Shown here one piece after another: positions 45,969 through 59,159 of a stretch of DNA of 64,000 nt (within the stretch, counting starts at the first letter, position 1; the number at the start of each line of letters is the position of its first letter). The notes under the pieces were generated by a model. The model was not told the origin of the DNA. It saw only the letters and a list, made by a program, of their open reading frames with translations, and searched no databases. Source of the DNA: Aphis gossypii (taxonomy: Eukaryota; Arthropoda; Insecta; Hemiptera; Aphididae); the NCBI RefSeq assembly GCF_020184175.1, contig NC_065530.1, positions 81,321,260-81,385,259 on the forward strand, in the 5' to 3' direction. The position numbers were made by a program, and so were the translations under genes.

Positions 45969-46431
45969 TTAAGTTATTTAATTAGTACATAAAACAAAGA
46001 ATTAAAATCAAAACAAGAAGTAAACAAATATAATTGAGTATATAATAATAAAATTTAGTCTTTGAATAAATCTTTTAAGAGTATATTTATAGCAATTATT
46101 GAAAAAATATTCAACGGCTTACTCATAACAAGTTTACTCTAATCAGCTAATAATAGCACATCTATTGATCATGGTGTAAAAAGAATGTCACAACCTTTTT
46201 ATACAATTTAAAAACCTATAAAATACGTGAACCAATGCTTATAATGTAGTTTGTAAATATATATAAATATTTTTTTTATAATAATATATACCTATATCAA
46301 TATTCCAGTATTATATATAAATATGGTCTTCGAATATAACACTATGCTTCTTATCATCGTGGTTAATATATGTATGTTATATATATTATTATTTTAATCG
46401 TTATGACTCATGAGATATGCTTTGTGAAAGC

Positions 46432-47040
46432 AATCTTATTAGATTATATAATATTAGATTTTTTTAAAACGAATCAAAATTAAGTTTCTAGGGTCAACAA
46501 TTTTAACAATTTAGAAAATAAAAAAACACATCGAAAATGAACAATTACTATCAACATCATTTAATTTTGATACGAAAATAATGAAAAAAAAGCGGGCAAG
46601 TGGGTAACGTTCTGCTGTACATTAGGGGGTGGGGTTGACCTCGGACTAGGGTAGAGAGTTCGGACTAGGGTAGGTTAAATTTGAATGCAATGATAGGTAT
46701 CATTGTATACTAAAAACGATTCTGAACGAAGATGATTTGTCAGCCTAGGATATAATTTCCAGTAGTTGATGAAAAATGTGGTTTATGTTTTAATTGCCTG
46801 AATACACCAAAACTTAAGTTCTTTTATAATTAGTGTAAGCTAAACTTACAAAAAATCTTGTATTAAATTTTCAACTCTTAACTACCTTTACAATCATTTT
46901 TATGAATTATACCTACAAAATAATTTTCAAATATTCATGATTTTGACGAATTTTCGTCAAAATTTGAACTTAAAATGCTAATAAAAAATAATAAAAGTAA
47001 GAAGATAAAAGTAAGAAATAAAAGTTGTACAGAATAGTAT
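46432..47040. repeat. Dispersed element-like sequence
   Basis: 46,570-46,770 has GC-richer sequence: AAGCGGGCAAGTGGGTAACG, GGGGGTGGGGTTGACC, a direct repeat TTCGGACTAGGGTAG, then ACGATTCTGAACGAAGA and TTTGTCAGCCTAGGATAT. I associate such blocks with abundant aphid repeats. Boundaries are not visible. Confidence 0.4.
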
Positions 47041-47049
47041 TTTATATAC

Positions 47050-47102
47050 CTCAGCTTTGAGCGGGCATAGCTGCTTTCTTCCACAAGATCGTCGGTTTCA
47101 GA
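47050..47102 (-). CDS. 53-nt micro-exon of an unidentified gene
   Basis: A well-formed exon on the minus strand: acceptor TATTTTTTCCAG, then 53 bases reading SETDDLVEESSYARSKL, then donor GTATAT. It is GC-richer than its flanks. It belongs most likely to the gene whose other short exons lie at 47-59 kb on the same strand. I do not recognise the protein. Confidence 0.5.
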
Positions 47103-48094
47103 CTGGAAAAAATACTTTATTATACGTAGGTATTATACCTAGTGTTTATAAATACAATTTTTAGTTACCAATATCATTAATAACTCCTTGGTTATAACAT
47201 TGCAGGCACACTTGAATATACTATATAGTTCTTATTAAAAACTAATATTAACAAACAAATGTTTGAATATCGATAAACAATAAAATTTATTTATTTAGAT
47301 ACAGTAAGAAATTAATATTAATTAAAACATAAGTACCTACCTATCTAAGTTTGTGGTTAATACATTAAAATAATAAGTGTTACTTATTTATTAATATTAG
47401 TAATTATTAATGTCTATATGTATTAATATAAACCAATTTAAAATCTTATTTTATAAGTATGAAACAATTGATACTTATATTAATTGATATCTACGTAAGA
47501 TGTAGATGATCTTATAAATATACAAAACAAAAATGGATTATTGTACCAATAGATTCATTGATTATGCTCGACGGTGTAAGTAACCAATCCACATTCCATG
47601 ATTTCTGAACTTTTTTTAAGAAGATGAAATTAACACATACTTATCATTTATGAATTCGATGTAGTTATAATTAGTGTAATAATATACTCGTACATTGAAG
47701 CCAGAAATGATAAAAGGTATTAATTATAGAACATAAAAGTTTCTCGAACACAGCTATCAGAAATTACACAAAATCATAGTTAAAATTCAAAAATTTTCAA
47801 AAGATAAAATTACAATCTTATTACATACAATTAAAATAAATTATAGGAGTAAGCCGAATACCTATAACGAAAATTATTATTTTATATAAACGTATTTTGA
47901 TTGTTAATATCTTACGATTAGTTGTTAATCGTATATTTATTACATCAAAAAATTTGTTTTATGCAAGAATAGTCAGGTAAAGCATGTTAATAAATATCAG
48001 GTCATCAACTATTTTTACAGTTAAAAATAAATAAATTACCAAAATAGTACCTATTTTACGGGCTATCTCCGCAACACTAAAAACCGCTAACCTA

Positions 48095-48305
48095 AATTTT
48101 TATACATTGAAGAACTCCAAAAAATATTTTATTTTAGAAATCAATTTAAAAATGTATGATTTGTCATTCATAAAAGTAAATAACTTAAAAATTATATATT
48201 CTTTTTTTAAATATGGTTTTATTTCGTTTAGAAATTATATGAAAAAAAATATTTTCAAAAAGTTAATAGAATTTGAAATAATGAGTGTTGTTATAAATAC
48301 TATAA
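48095..48305 (+). mobile_element. Diverged single arm of the foldback family
   Basis: It resembles the right arm at 2,480-2,665: AAAAGTAAATAACTTAAAAA, AAAAAATATTTTCAAAAA and AATAATGAGTGTTG occur in the same order. The terminal CACCCTG is lost. The open frame 48,107-48,322 lies entirely in it and is not a gene. Confidence 0.5.
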
Positions 48306-49485
48306 TAATATACTTAAAATGAATCATTCTTTATTACCTATGTTTAGTATTTTAAATTTACTATTCCACAACATTTAAAAAAATAAACAATAATAAATTT
48401 AAAATGTGTACAATAACCTAACCTAACCTAATCTTCAAAATCTTTTACAAACACAAATATACAAAAATAAAGACAAGTATAATAACAAATTATAATTTGG
48501 ATAATTCTTTAAACATACACCTAGATAAGAAATAATATGCCAATAATAGTTAATACATACAATACTTAACAAATTAATGTAATTTATATAAAATAATAAG
48601 ATTGAATATGAATCGATGTACCTATATTAAATTATATTCTACAAAAATGTAAAACTATTAGCATTGTGGAGTTTCCCTTTAAAATACATTGTAATTCAAT
48701 ATTTATTTTCTAGTTTTTCATTACCTAATCATTGTTATATAATTGTATTGATTTTAATTATTAGAAAATGAAGCAAAATCACTAAAATTTAGTGACTAAA
48801 TTATAAAATTAGACACACAATGCATAAATTGAGAGCTTATGATGGAGCAATGAATATGCCTTGAAGTGAACCAATTTTTTTAATTCAAAAATTAAATGGC
48901 AAATCCGTGGCACGCGTGCTCGAGGTAGCACGCGAAAAATTTAAATATTTTTTTTATTGTGTCATATACATATAATAAGTAAAAAATATTTTGAGCATAC
49001 GACTTTTATGGCTCAATACAAAATATATATAAATAATATTTTTCATGGCATGAAATTTTTAAAAGGTTGCCACCCCTTTTATAGCCTATATAATAATTAT
49101 TATAAAAATCAATTGTAACATAAGATTATAAATTATACAAAAACTATAAACATGCAGGACTAGGTATAAGTTATTCTTAAAATTATTATAATAGGTAAAA
49201 GATGACTTACCCATTGAAGACAAATCACACAAACATTGAAAAGTTGATTTAAAAAATTATCTGTAGAACATTTTTATATTCGAAGAACCAACGGTATATG
49301 ATAGACTGAAACACATTAACAACGAATTAGGATTAATATTAGAAAATGATTTAATGAAAAAAAAAATATTTAAATTTGATACTTTCTGAAAGAAAATGTG
49401 TTTTTCAAATCATAAATTTAGAAATTATTTAATTACATTACAATACTAACATTAGTTAAACAATAGTAGTTAGATACAGCATTAC

Positions 49486-49542
49486 TGATGTTGTAATTCT
49501 GAGAATGTAAAGAATCCACATGCCACCAAATTGTCTCGAGCA
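49486..49542 (-). CDS. Micro-exon candidate in the tandem array (57 nt)
   Basis: Acceptor TTGTTTTTTAG, 57 bases, donor GTAATG. Two frames are open; one reads LETIWWHVDSLHSQNYNI. The copy at 52,547-52,604 has the same borders but one extra base, so one of the two is frame-disrupted or the phases differ. No family recognised. Confidence 0.4.
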
Positions 49543-49651
49543 CTAAAAAACAAAAGTACAGTTAGTTAAATTAAAGTGAAAACGTAATATAAATAACTTA
49601 TGTATGTATTTAAAATTATAGTTTAATTATTATACAATTTTATAATACTAC

Positions 49652-49724
49652 CATTTTATCGTTGTAAATATTATAATTGCGGTTTGATGTTTTTGAAGGT
49701 CCATTGAATTGATTCATCGAAAAA
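49652..49724 (-). CDS. Micro-exon candidate in the tandem array (73 nt)
   Basis: Acceptor TTATAG and donor GTAGTA enclose 73 bases with an open frame containing MNQFNGPSKTSNRNYN. The counterpart near 52,713-52,795 carries an insertion and stops in this frame. No family recognised. Confidence 0.3.
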
Positions 49725-49855
49725 CTATAAAAGTTAAGATTAAATAATGTAAGGTTAGTTTTAATAAAGTAATATAAGAAATAAATATAAAAATAATTGT
49801 ACTTAACATGTAGGATGTATGGTGTATAATATATATTAAACTAAAAGATATTTAC

Positions 49856-49955
49856 CTAAATCGTATGCTACCATTAGACACGTCGATGTATAATTCAACA
49901 GAATGAAAAGTCAGTATAGATCCTTTAATGATGCAATGATGAATCCCATCGGTTT
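49856..49955 (-). CDS. Micro-exon candidate in the tandem array (100 nt)
   Basis: Acceptor AATAAG and donor GGTAAATAT border exactly 100 bases reading TDGIHHCIIKGSILTFHSVE then LYIDVSNGSIRF. The counterpart at 52,932-53,031 is also 100 bases and open in the same frame (IDGIRHCIIKGSIITFHSVE). About half of the differences fall at silent third positions, which suggests the frame was under selection. The second copy has a GC donor where the first has GT. A more diverged relative (DGIRFAFTSTCLN) is near 54,700-54,770. Confidence 0.5.
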
Positions 49956-50369
49956 CTTATTCTCAAATGCTTAATTTATAATAAAAAATTAAGTAAGGGA
50001 GAAAAGAGTTCGACAGAAACATATTATTTTTCTTATATACGAATTGTACTACATATTAAGCTAATAGTAGGTACCTATAATACCAAAAATACTATACGAG
50101 TGTAATAAATTAATATAACCTAATATTAAATATTGTATGCATTTACAATTAACAATAGTGAGTAGTTACTTATCATTATATTACAAGAAATGAGAAATTT
50201 ATACATTACAAAAAAAAAAGTAATAAAAAACGTATGGCCATGTAAAGATGATGTGAAAATGATGTATAATGTGACGAACAAAGAGACCGATAGAAAAAAA
50301 TCAATTAACAAGCAAAACAGAAACTTTGGAGCAACAAGTTAATTGAAATTGTTCTATCACTTCCTTTGA

Positions 50370-50515
50370 ATACATTAAACTTGTAGGTACATCTCCTGAC
50401 AGTAGCTGTATAACATGCACCAAAAAACGCATGAGTTCCTAACACAATCAATGGTCCATCGAGGTTTATTGTCAACAAAATCAATTGTAACATAAGAGTA
50501 TAAGTTATATAGAAA
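50370..50515 (-). CDS. Cys-rich exon-like block
   Basis: After an acceptor-like TTTATAG at 50,516 the minus strand reads YSYVTIDFVDNKPRWTIDCV then RNSCVFWCMLYSYCQEMYLQ. It has five cysteines within 25 residues and then a stop. The block is repeated almost exactly near 52,100-52,245 and in diverged form near 53,530-53,640 (WTTDCVRN). A second frame over the same bases is open for 74 codons (50,305-50,529), so the frame choice rests on the diverged copy, which conserves the Cys-rich reading. No family recognised. Confidence 0.35.
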
Positions 50516-52546
50516 CTATAAACATGCATAACTATAAGTTCTAATTAAAATTGTTAGAATATAAAATGACTTACCAATTGAAGGTTAAAATCACATGAAA
50601 ATTGAACATTTAATATGAAAATTGTTTATGATGAACTGAAAAACATTAACACAGAATTAGTACAAATATTAACAAATGTATCAAAGTGGTACGATAAAAT
50701 GTTTAGTACCTACTACTAATTACTTAATTACTAATTTAGTAGTTGCATGTCATTAATATTTTTTGATTGTACAAAAGTTAATTTTGGTTATTATTTACAA
50801 AATTAAGCTTGTATACATATCAGCAAAAATCAATGTACTACTCAAATCGACCTTTATACTTAAAAAACCAACTATAATATACTTAAAGCGTTATTAACAT
50901 AAGCATTAATTACAACTATAGTTTGAATTACATATAATAATGTTCATCTAAAAAATCATATGAATTTGGAATGTAGGTACTACAATAATTTATACATTTA
51001 TGACTTATTCTAAGTTCTATATTAAATAATAATACATATGACAATTTAAACTAATATTTTTAGTAAAAAATAAAGAATACAGCTCTTTTCTTTTATCATA
51101 GTCTACCGAAAAAAAAGCAATAAACTATAATACGTATAAAAAACAATCAAATGGTATACTTAAATATTTATGTTCTATATTTACTGTGGAAAGGATCAAC
51201 AATCATACTCCAAGTCATCCTCAAATGCATTGTAAATACATGAAAACATGAATTTGAGAATGAGCTTGCTAGGATAACAATGATAAATTTACTCAGAAAA
51301 TTAATAAAAACATAATATTAAGCATACTATGTTAAATAAATTTAAAAAAATATTACATAATCATAACAAACTGTGAGCCATAATAATTATTTATATCAAT
51401 GAAGCAGAAAAATATATAATACAAGCAAATAATTATAATATAATAATAAAAATATCCTATGTGATATCACTTATATATGAATAATTTTAAATTAAAACTA
51501 CATTGTTACAAATTTTTAATACCGTTAAAAAAAACCTCGATGTATATAATTAAAATGTATATATTCTTTTTATATAACTGCGGTATTTTAAATTTTTTAT
51601 ATGTGTAAACTATGTAAATCCACTTTTATAGTGGAACCTCTACGGTGATTTGTTTTAGATTTTTAGCTATTTTTATTTAACTTTCAACAATAAGTTATTA
51701 CAGCTCGATAATTAAAACTCCTATTTTTTTTTTAATAGTTTTAATGCGTAAAACATTTTTTTCTGCTAGTCGCTACTAATCATTAATCAATTTTTTTAAG
51801 TAATTTCTTGAACATATTGAAACACTTAAGTTTTGCGAAACCATGAAATGATCTTCACAGAACCTCAGTTATAGGGTTCCACGGGACATAGTTTAAAAAC
51901 TGCTGTCATTAGTAAGTTTAATAAATACTATTGTTTCCTGCGTATTCTTTGATTTATTTTCCTGTGTAAAGACGATGTGAAGATGATATGTAATGTGACG
52001 ATCAAAAAAACCGATAAAAAAAAATCAATTAACTAGCAAAACAGGAACTTTGGAGCAACAAGTTAATTGAAATTGTTTTATCACTTCATTTGAATACATT
52101 AAACTTGTAGGTACATCTCCTGACAGTAGCTGTATAACATGCACCAAAAAACGCATGAGTTCCTAACACAATCAGTGGTCCATCGAGGTTTATTGTCAAC
52201 AAAATCAATTGTAACATAAAAGTATAAGTTATATAGAAACTTTAAACTATAAATATGCATAACTATAAGTTCTTGTTAACATTGTTCGAATATAAAATGA
52301 CTTACCAATTGAAGATTAAAATCACATGAACATTGAACATTTAATATGAAAATTGTTTATGATGAACTGAAAAACATCAACACAGAATTAGTTTTAATAT
52401 TCACAAATCATTAAACGACATTAAAAACAAATAAATTTGTTACATTCTGAAAGAACAAGTATTTTTCAAATCAGAAATTAAGAAATTATTTAATTACATT
52501 AAAATACTAACGTTAGTTTAATAATAGTAGTTAGATAGAGCATTAC

Positions 52547-52604
52547 TGATGTTACAATTCTGAAAATGTCAAAGAATCCACATGCCACCAAATTATCTCG
52601 AGCC
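52547..52604 (-). CDS. Micro-exon candidate, array copy (58 nt)
   Basis: Counterpart of 49,486-49,542 with the same splice ends (TTCTAG and GTAATG) and one additional base. It may be non-functional. Confidence 0.3.
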
Positions 52605-52931
52605 CTAGAAAACAAAAGTACAATTAGTTTCAGATAAAGTGAAAACGTAAAATAAATAGCTGATGTATCTATTAAAGATTGTAATATAATTAAAAAATAT
52701 TATATTATTACCATTCCATCATAGTAAATATTATAATTGTGGTTTTATGTTTTTGAAGATCCATTGAATCGATTCATGATACCAATCATCGACAAACTAT
52801 AAAAATTAAGATTAAATAATGTAAGGTTAGTTTTAATAAAGTAATATAAGAAATAAAAATGAAAATAATTGTACTTTAATAACTATCTTGGATATATGGT
52901 ATATATATATATTAAACTAGAAGATATTTGC

Positions 52932-53031
52932 CTAAATCGTATGCTACCATTGGAGACGTCGATGCATAGTTCAACAGAATGAAAAGTGATTATAGATCCT
53001 TTGATGATGCAATGACGAATCCCGTCGATTA
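52932..53031 (-). CDS. Micro-exon candidate, array copy (100 nt)
   Basis: Counterpart of 49,856-49,955, the same length and frame. The donor is GC (GGCAAATAT), either a rare GC-AG intron or early decay. Confidence 0.4.
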
Positions 53032-53700
53032 CTTTTTCTCAATTGCTTAATTTATAAGAAAAAATTAAGTAAGGGAGAAAAGGAATTCGACAGGAACATG
53101 TTATTTTTCTTATATACGAATTGTACTACATATTAAGCTAATAGTATAATACCAAGAATACAATACGAGTGCAATAAATGTTAATTTAACCTAATATTAA
53201 ATATTGTATATATTTACAATTAAAAATAGTGAATATAGTTACTTATCATTAATATTACAAGGAATGAGTGATGTATGTATAAAAAATAAATAATAAAAAA
53301 CTTATGGCCATGTTGGTATAAATATATAAAAAAACATCAAATTAATCTTATAGTAAAGAATTATATTAGAAATTTTTAGACGCATTTGAATCGTTTTTTT
53401 TATCTATAATAATAGTATATCATTTAGTATCAATTTTTCACAATACTGCAATATTTGTATAAATTTAAAATCATAAATATAAAATAAAACAGTACTGTAA
53501 AAACAAATACGACTCAAGTAGTTCTTAGATATATCCCCTAACATTTCCTATCTAACCACCAGCTAATGATATTCCTCACACAGTCAGTCGTCCATCAAAG
53601 CTAATAGTGCGTTAAATGAATAACAACATAACCATATACTTATAAGTTAAATAGATCTATATACATTTGCTTAATTATTAATTTCTGTTAAAGTTACTAT

Positions 53701-56700
53701 AAATCAAAATGACTTATCTATAACGTTTCAAATGAAATCACATGAACATGATAAACTTGGTATGACTTATAACCTTGTAAAAATATTGGTATATGATTAC
53801 CTAAAAAACAGCAACATAGAATTAATGAAAATATTAACAAATGAAGTTAAACATGACAATAAAAATAAGTATTTTTTGAATCAAAAGTTTGGAAACTAAT
53901 TAATTACATGATACCTAATTATAACGTGAGAAATATTCTACTAATAACAAAATTTCAATAAACCAATGAATACAAATATGAAATATTGGAAATATTGATG
54001 CCTTTGTGTAACCTACTATTAGTAGAATTACGATTAAAATAATGAATAGTTACATATCAAAAATATTTTTCGACTGTATGTATGTATAAATTTATGTTAA
54101 TAGGTACCTACATTGATTATACTTAAATTTTCATAATATGATAGGTACTATAAAAGCCTTTTAAAGATAAATTAAAAGTATCCATGATGTCAAAAAATGT
54201 TAAATGCTTCGAAACTATTGAATTAATTAAAAAATGTACACAAAGGTATTATTTTAAATCACGAATAATTGAAAATTTTTGTGTTTTTAAAAAGTAGTAA
54301 TAAGCTAATGATCAGAGTATATAATTTATCTGCGTTAATTTTTATCAATTGTAATACATTACCTCTTTAAACTATACAAATAAACAATAAATTTATAAAA
54401 AAATCCAATTGATATTCTTTAGAATTTTTAGATACATTTGTATCAACGCCCATTGCGAATGGTAATGCTGCATCGTTCATTAAAAATTTGTTACATTATA
54501 GGGTATGTAAGAAGTTAAAATAATTTGTAAGTGCTATATCAGATATATAAAAACAGATAATACTTACCTATATTAATTGTTATCTTCGTAATGCATTCTT
54601 CAATGTATAACAAAATGGAACGTCCTTACATATTCCTCGATGATAAGATCGATGTTAATTCATCTGTACATATCCAAGCAAATAGCTATGCATAGTTCTA
54701 AACAGCACATACATTGATTGTAAGCTGCTTGAATATGTTCAGACAAGTTGATGTGAAGGCGAATCTAATACCATCTTAGATCTAATATTTAGGTGTAAAT
54801 GATAATATATAAACGCATTTTAAGGTATTTAAAACAATGTTCTCAAGTAAAAAAAAAAACTATAGTGTAAATAATTAAATTATAAATATCAAAAATGTAT
54901 GTAGGTAATAAAAAAAGTTAAATAACCTCTTATAGTTACAAATTATAAATATTTCTTTAATTCTATCTTCTTTTAAATTATAAATTAATAATAATATATT
55001 CTTGAAATTAATTATTTTTTAACATTTTAAATGTTAGTAGTATCAATAACATATGACATTTTAATAATCAAATAATAATAACATCGCTTACATTTAAAAT
55101 GCTCATTTAAAGAAATAGAAAAAAAATATTTATACTAATGATAATTAACTAATAAGTATGCACGTTCACACTATAACATGCTAATTTTTAATGACTTATA
55201 AATGACTTATGACTTATTGCTACAATTTCCAAAAATATACACAAATTAATATCAATTAGAGTTAAGAAAACAATTGAATACCCATGGAGAAATTGAAGTA
55301 TAGTGTACAACATTTATCTGTCTCTTTAAATGCTTGTCAATCGTTTAAATAAGTACCTAGGAACTTAATATAATTAGATTTGTTTTAATATTATATAACT
55401 TTACACTGTGTTTTCTTCTTTGTCTTGCTGTAGAATGTAATACTTATTTTCTGTAGGGTCCTATATCAAATCAATAAATTGTCATTAAATATTGACTTAA
55501 TAAAATACCCTACAGAATAAGAGTATCATAGTGATCAATCAATTAGGTACCCAAAAGTAAAATTAACTTAACAATGGTTATTTAACTTATGATGGAGAGT
55601 TATTATGACTTTAGTTAGAAATAAATCTGAAAAAATACATATTTAATAAATAATTATAATTAAATAGCTATATGCAAAAGTTACAAGTAATGAATTTGTA
55701 AAGTAAACATTTGTTTGAGAGCCCCAGCTGGTATAAGCTGTAACATGATACATGAATATTTATTTAAGAATACTATAATATGATTTATAATATTTTATTT
55801 AATAATTAATTAATTTCTATTATTTTTATCAACTTTATTACTATACCTTATATTCTTTTTGGTATCATTATTTTATTTTTAAAGTTCATCTATCAAATAA
55901 GGATTTTTATCCTTGATGATATTCGAAGGAGTGTAATAACAATACCAATATATTGTAATTTCATTTTTGTAAACTTCAGTATTGCTGAATAAAATAAAGA
56001 TTATTATTATTATTTCATATATTTTATAATGATGTAATTTTACATTGATAAAAATAATCATTATAGAATGGTCGAAAAGGACCCCTTATTTGAATTTATA
56101 TATTGTATGTATATAAATTTATTATTTTTGAAATCTTTTATAATGACACCTCTTAATCAGTTGCAGTGACATTTTTATAATAACTATACGGATTTAATAA
56201 CTTTCATTTTTGGCGACTTAAGACAAATATTTGAATATATAATTATATACATTATACACGCACTATATGGATCCCATATTCGATGATTTGTGAATCATAA
56301 ATACATCTCATGGTAATGCAAAATATAAAACAAGCATCACATTACACGGCCATTAATGATATAAGTTTAAAAAATCAACTTTATTAAATTAGAAAAGTTA
56401 AAAACGCCCGGGCCTACTCACTTATCTCCAAAAATAAATGTTTTAAATCGTATTGAATATGTAGTCTATATGATTACTATAAGTACTAATATTTTTAAAA
56501 TTTTAAATAAATGCATATAATATGCATACAACAAATTTATAATAATAATGTATTCTATTACTTTTTTGTTTAGTAAAAATATTCATTGGTAATTCTTACA
56601 TCGATATCAGTTCTACCTAAGAAAAATTGTCTAGCTACGGCACCGCATATTAGTATACATAATTAAAGGGTTTTTTGGTATACCGGTTCTGCGGTATTGG

Positions 56701-58840
56701 AACCAGTATGTCTAAAGAACTCATACCTGATTTCAATACCTTCAATATTTTAATGTAACACAATAATAAAAAAAAACTGTGACAAACAAAAATTTTATTT
56801 TAAAAATCAGAAAGGAAAAAATAACGACAATAGATACAGCACGCTAGCAATAAATAACGTCTTGAAAAAAGACCAAAACTAAACAAGTTGATTAATTACT
56901 CTTAACTAGTTACAATGAGATAATATAGAAAAATTTAAGTTAGCTTTAAAGACAAAAAATACTTTTCTTTCTTTTTAACTTAACATTTAAATGTTGAATT
57001 GAAATGACATTATATATTATGAACTAAGATAACTACCTATAGAGGCATCTTGTGTTCAAGTACATTATATAAACTCCTTTAAAACATCCTTTTAAATTAA
57101 TTCAAATTAAATACATAATTAGTGTGCTGAAGGGTCCGGAATTTTTAGCTACGATGAAAAGCAAAAAGATAGATTTTACAGGGCATTATTAGTAATAATA
57201 ATAATCTGTCTCAATTTCCATAAATCTCAAAATGTCTGTTTGAACACCTCCCGGGGTCTGGCCTATCATATTTTAACTTAATCTATCGTCTGCCCATACA
57301 TAGGTCTAATAATATATCTCTGTACTTAATTTCATGACAACCGGTTCAGTCGTTTAGAAATACATATAGAACAGACAGATAGAAATCCATTTATATGTAT
57401 ATAGATTAGGTATTAGGATTTGGTAACTAATTGCCATAGTAACTATCACATAATATCTTATCTTAACTTATCTTATTTTATATCCTAATAGTATATCTTA
57501 GCGCAATAGCAAAATAATAAATAATAATAATTAACACTCTCGTAAGTTACGGAACGAGGAGAACGTAGGCGATAGCGGTCACGCGTTAAAAAACGGATTA
57601 ATAAAGAACTGATACATCATTTAATAATTAAAGGTATATGTTAATTTGTTAATTCATCACGCTAACCTAACTGGCTACTCCAAGTTCCAATGAATCTTGT
57701 TAATATTTAGAATAGTCTATACTATTTAAAATAGATCAGTCCTGAAAACTAAGGAAAAACAATTGATGCACTAAAATGTACAAAACGAAAGAGCTTAACT
57801 GCGTTAGGGCCACACCACACTTGAGCATTTTTGTCGTACGTTAAAAACGCTATAGATAAAAACGCATTTTATATAATATAGAGCGCAGCAAACTAGTGTA
57901 AATTAAACAAAAAAAAGCGGTAAAATAGTTATACTTTAGCTTAATATAACTAATAAATATTAATGATGTTTAAAAATAATATTTAAATATAATATTTTAT
58001 GACATAGCTACTTCTAGTTATGAAAATAAATTAAATAGTAATTTAATAAAAATATTATTTTTATGTGCGATTAATTAATTTTCGACACATAATATTATCT
58101 ACTCTAAAATAATTTAGACAAAATAAGAATATAGCACAATTACACTGTTGTTAATACAAAATTAATTTTCATTTTTATAATTAGACTTAAAATTATTATT
58201 TATTTTATTTTATTTTATTTTTTTATATTAACACTATCTATACCGACATATTTTAAAATATAGATTATACGCTATTTAATAATATATTTTACTGATATAT
58301 CAATAATACCTACTGCATAATCATTTTTAATATTATTAAAAAAGTTATATTATTATCAAAGTTTAATACAGAAACTAATTTTATTACTTTATAATATTTA
58401 AATACAGAGAGAGAGAGAGAAAGACTTTAACGCTAGTAAATTGTCATAGGTAAATTATAACTATTTGTCTATTACTCATTAAAAATATTTAGGTATATAA
58501 ACGCATGTTATAAAAATATTAATTTTTTTAAAAGGTCTAAAATTATTCTAACTATGTATATTTTTTAATCATAAAAAATAGAATTCTTATTTTTCCTAAA
58601 TTTATATTTTATTTATGAAAAATTATTTTTAAACACTCATCATAAAAAAAAAATTAACTACTTAAACTAAATATAAATCTTATATTTATTTGAAATAATT
58701 ATTGAAATTGAGTAAAAAGAATATTTTAACTTAAAAAACTAATTAAGTATATAAAAAAAAAATATTTCATCTAATCTAAAATTAAATTGAAATAATTTGA
58801 AACATTAAAATATTAATTAAAATAAACTTAATAATTTAAT
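53701..58840. other. AT-rich sequence, probably intronic to the minus-strand gene
   Basis: Contains an exon-like relative at about 54,700-54,770 and short open frames without domains (for example 55,879-56,061). At 57,200-57,415 a block with ATTTCATGACAACCGGTTCA, GTCGTTTAGAAATACATATA and a TATATAGATTA tail looks like the 3' end of a transposable element. A dispersed repeat matching 35.7 kb lies at 57,605-57,910. A TTTTA tract (58,193-58,225) and a GA tract (58,404-58,420) are present. Confidence 0.4.
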
Positions 58841-58848
58841 ATGCATAC

Positions 58849-58902
58849 CTTAGATGTACATTTGAGTATCGCACAGTCCTTAGATTTGGAAATGGTCTTC
58901 AT
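58849..58902 (-). CDS. Candidate first coding exon of a minus-strand gene
   Basis: An ATG at 58,902 in good context (GAAGCCGATGA) opens 18 codons reading MKTISKSKDCAILKCTSK and ends AAG|GTATGC. The upstream 200 bases are much GC-richer than the surroundings, as expected of a 5' untranslated first exon. The next exons would lie at lower coordinates, where the micro-exon blocks are. No signal peptide is visible in these 18 residues. An overlapping open frame (58,899-59,150) is an alternative but has no domain. Confidence 0.35.
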
Positions 58903-59159
58903 CGGCTTCTCGGCAGCAAGAGCACGGCACGGCAAAGAGCGGAGGAGCACGACTGTCGGAGAAAACAACTTAAGACATACTGCAAATGACGAAAAGTGTG
59001 AAATGACGAATGCCGGATAATGCGGGCCAATTTATAAGCAATCTCCCCACCTTCTTCTTGAACAGCCGCCGTAGCAGGAGTGATTATTGCCACGGCCACA
59101 CCCAGTCCGTCCCAGTCGATGTGCGCATCGTATAATATAGAATACAACATATCTCCTAC

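Larger units (their letters stand above)
44101..46431 (+). repeat. 2.2 kb direct duplication, right copy (filled site)
   Basis: Near-identical to 37,163-39,330 except for a 175-base gain at 44,228-44,402 and scattered substitutions that increase near the ends. Homology stops near AGCAATCTT (46,431; left copy 39,330). The pair lies in direct orientation about 4.8 kb apart. Confidence 0.9.
49090..53700 (-). repeat. Tandem array of exon-bearing units, about 1.4-1.7 kb each
   Basis: Landmarks recur in fixed order. TCAATTGTAACATAA occurs at 49,107, 50,481 and 52,207. CCACATGCCACCAAATT occurs near 49,515 and 52,580, AAATCGTATGCTACCATT near 49,857 and 52,934, and the block GAGAAAAG...TTCGACAG near 50,000 and 53,075. 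CTTTGGAGCAACAAGTTAAT occurs near 50,322 and 52,050. A more diverged unit starts near 53,560. Exon-like blocks within the units keep their length and splice ends, so the array looks like repeated duplication inside or of a minus-strand gene. Confidence 0.65.

Noticed and set aside
48107..48322. 71-codon open frame
   Set aside because: It coincides with a diverged arm of the foldback element and consists of Lys/Ile/Asn/Phe codons expected by chance.
58899..59150. 83-codon frame on the minus strand as a gene
   Set aside because: It overlaps the GC-rich leader of the candidate first exon in a different frame and has no domain. The short ATG exon with a donor is the better reading.
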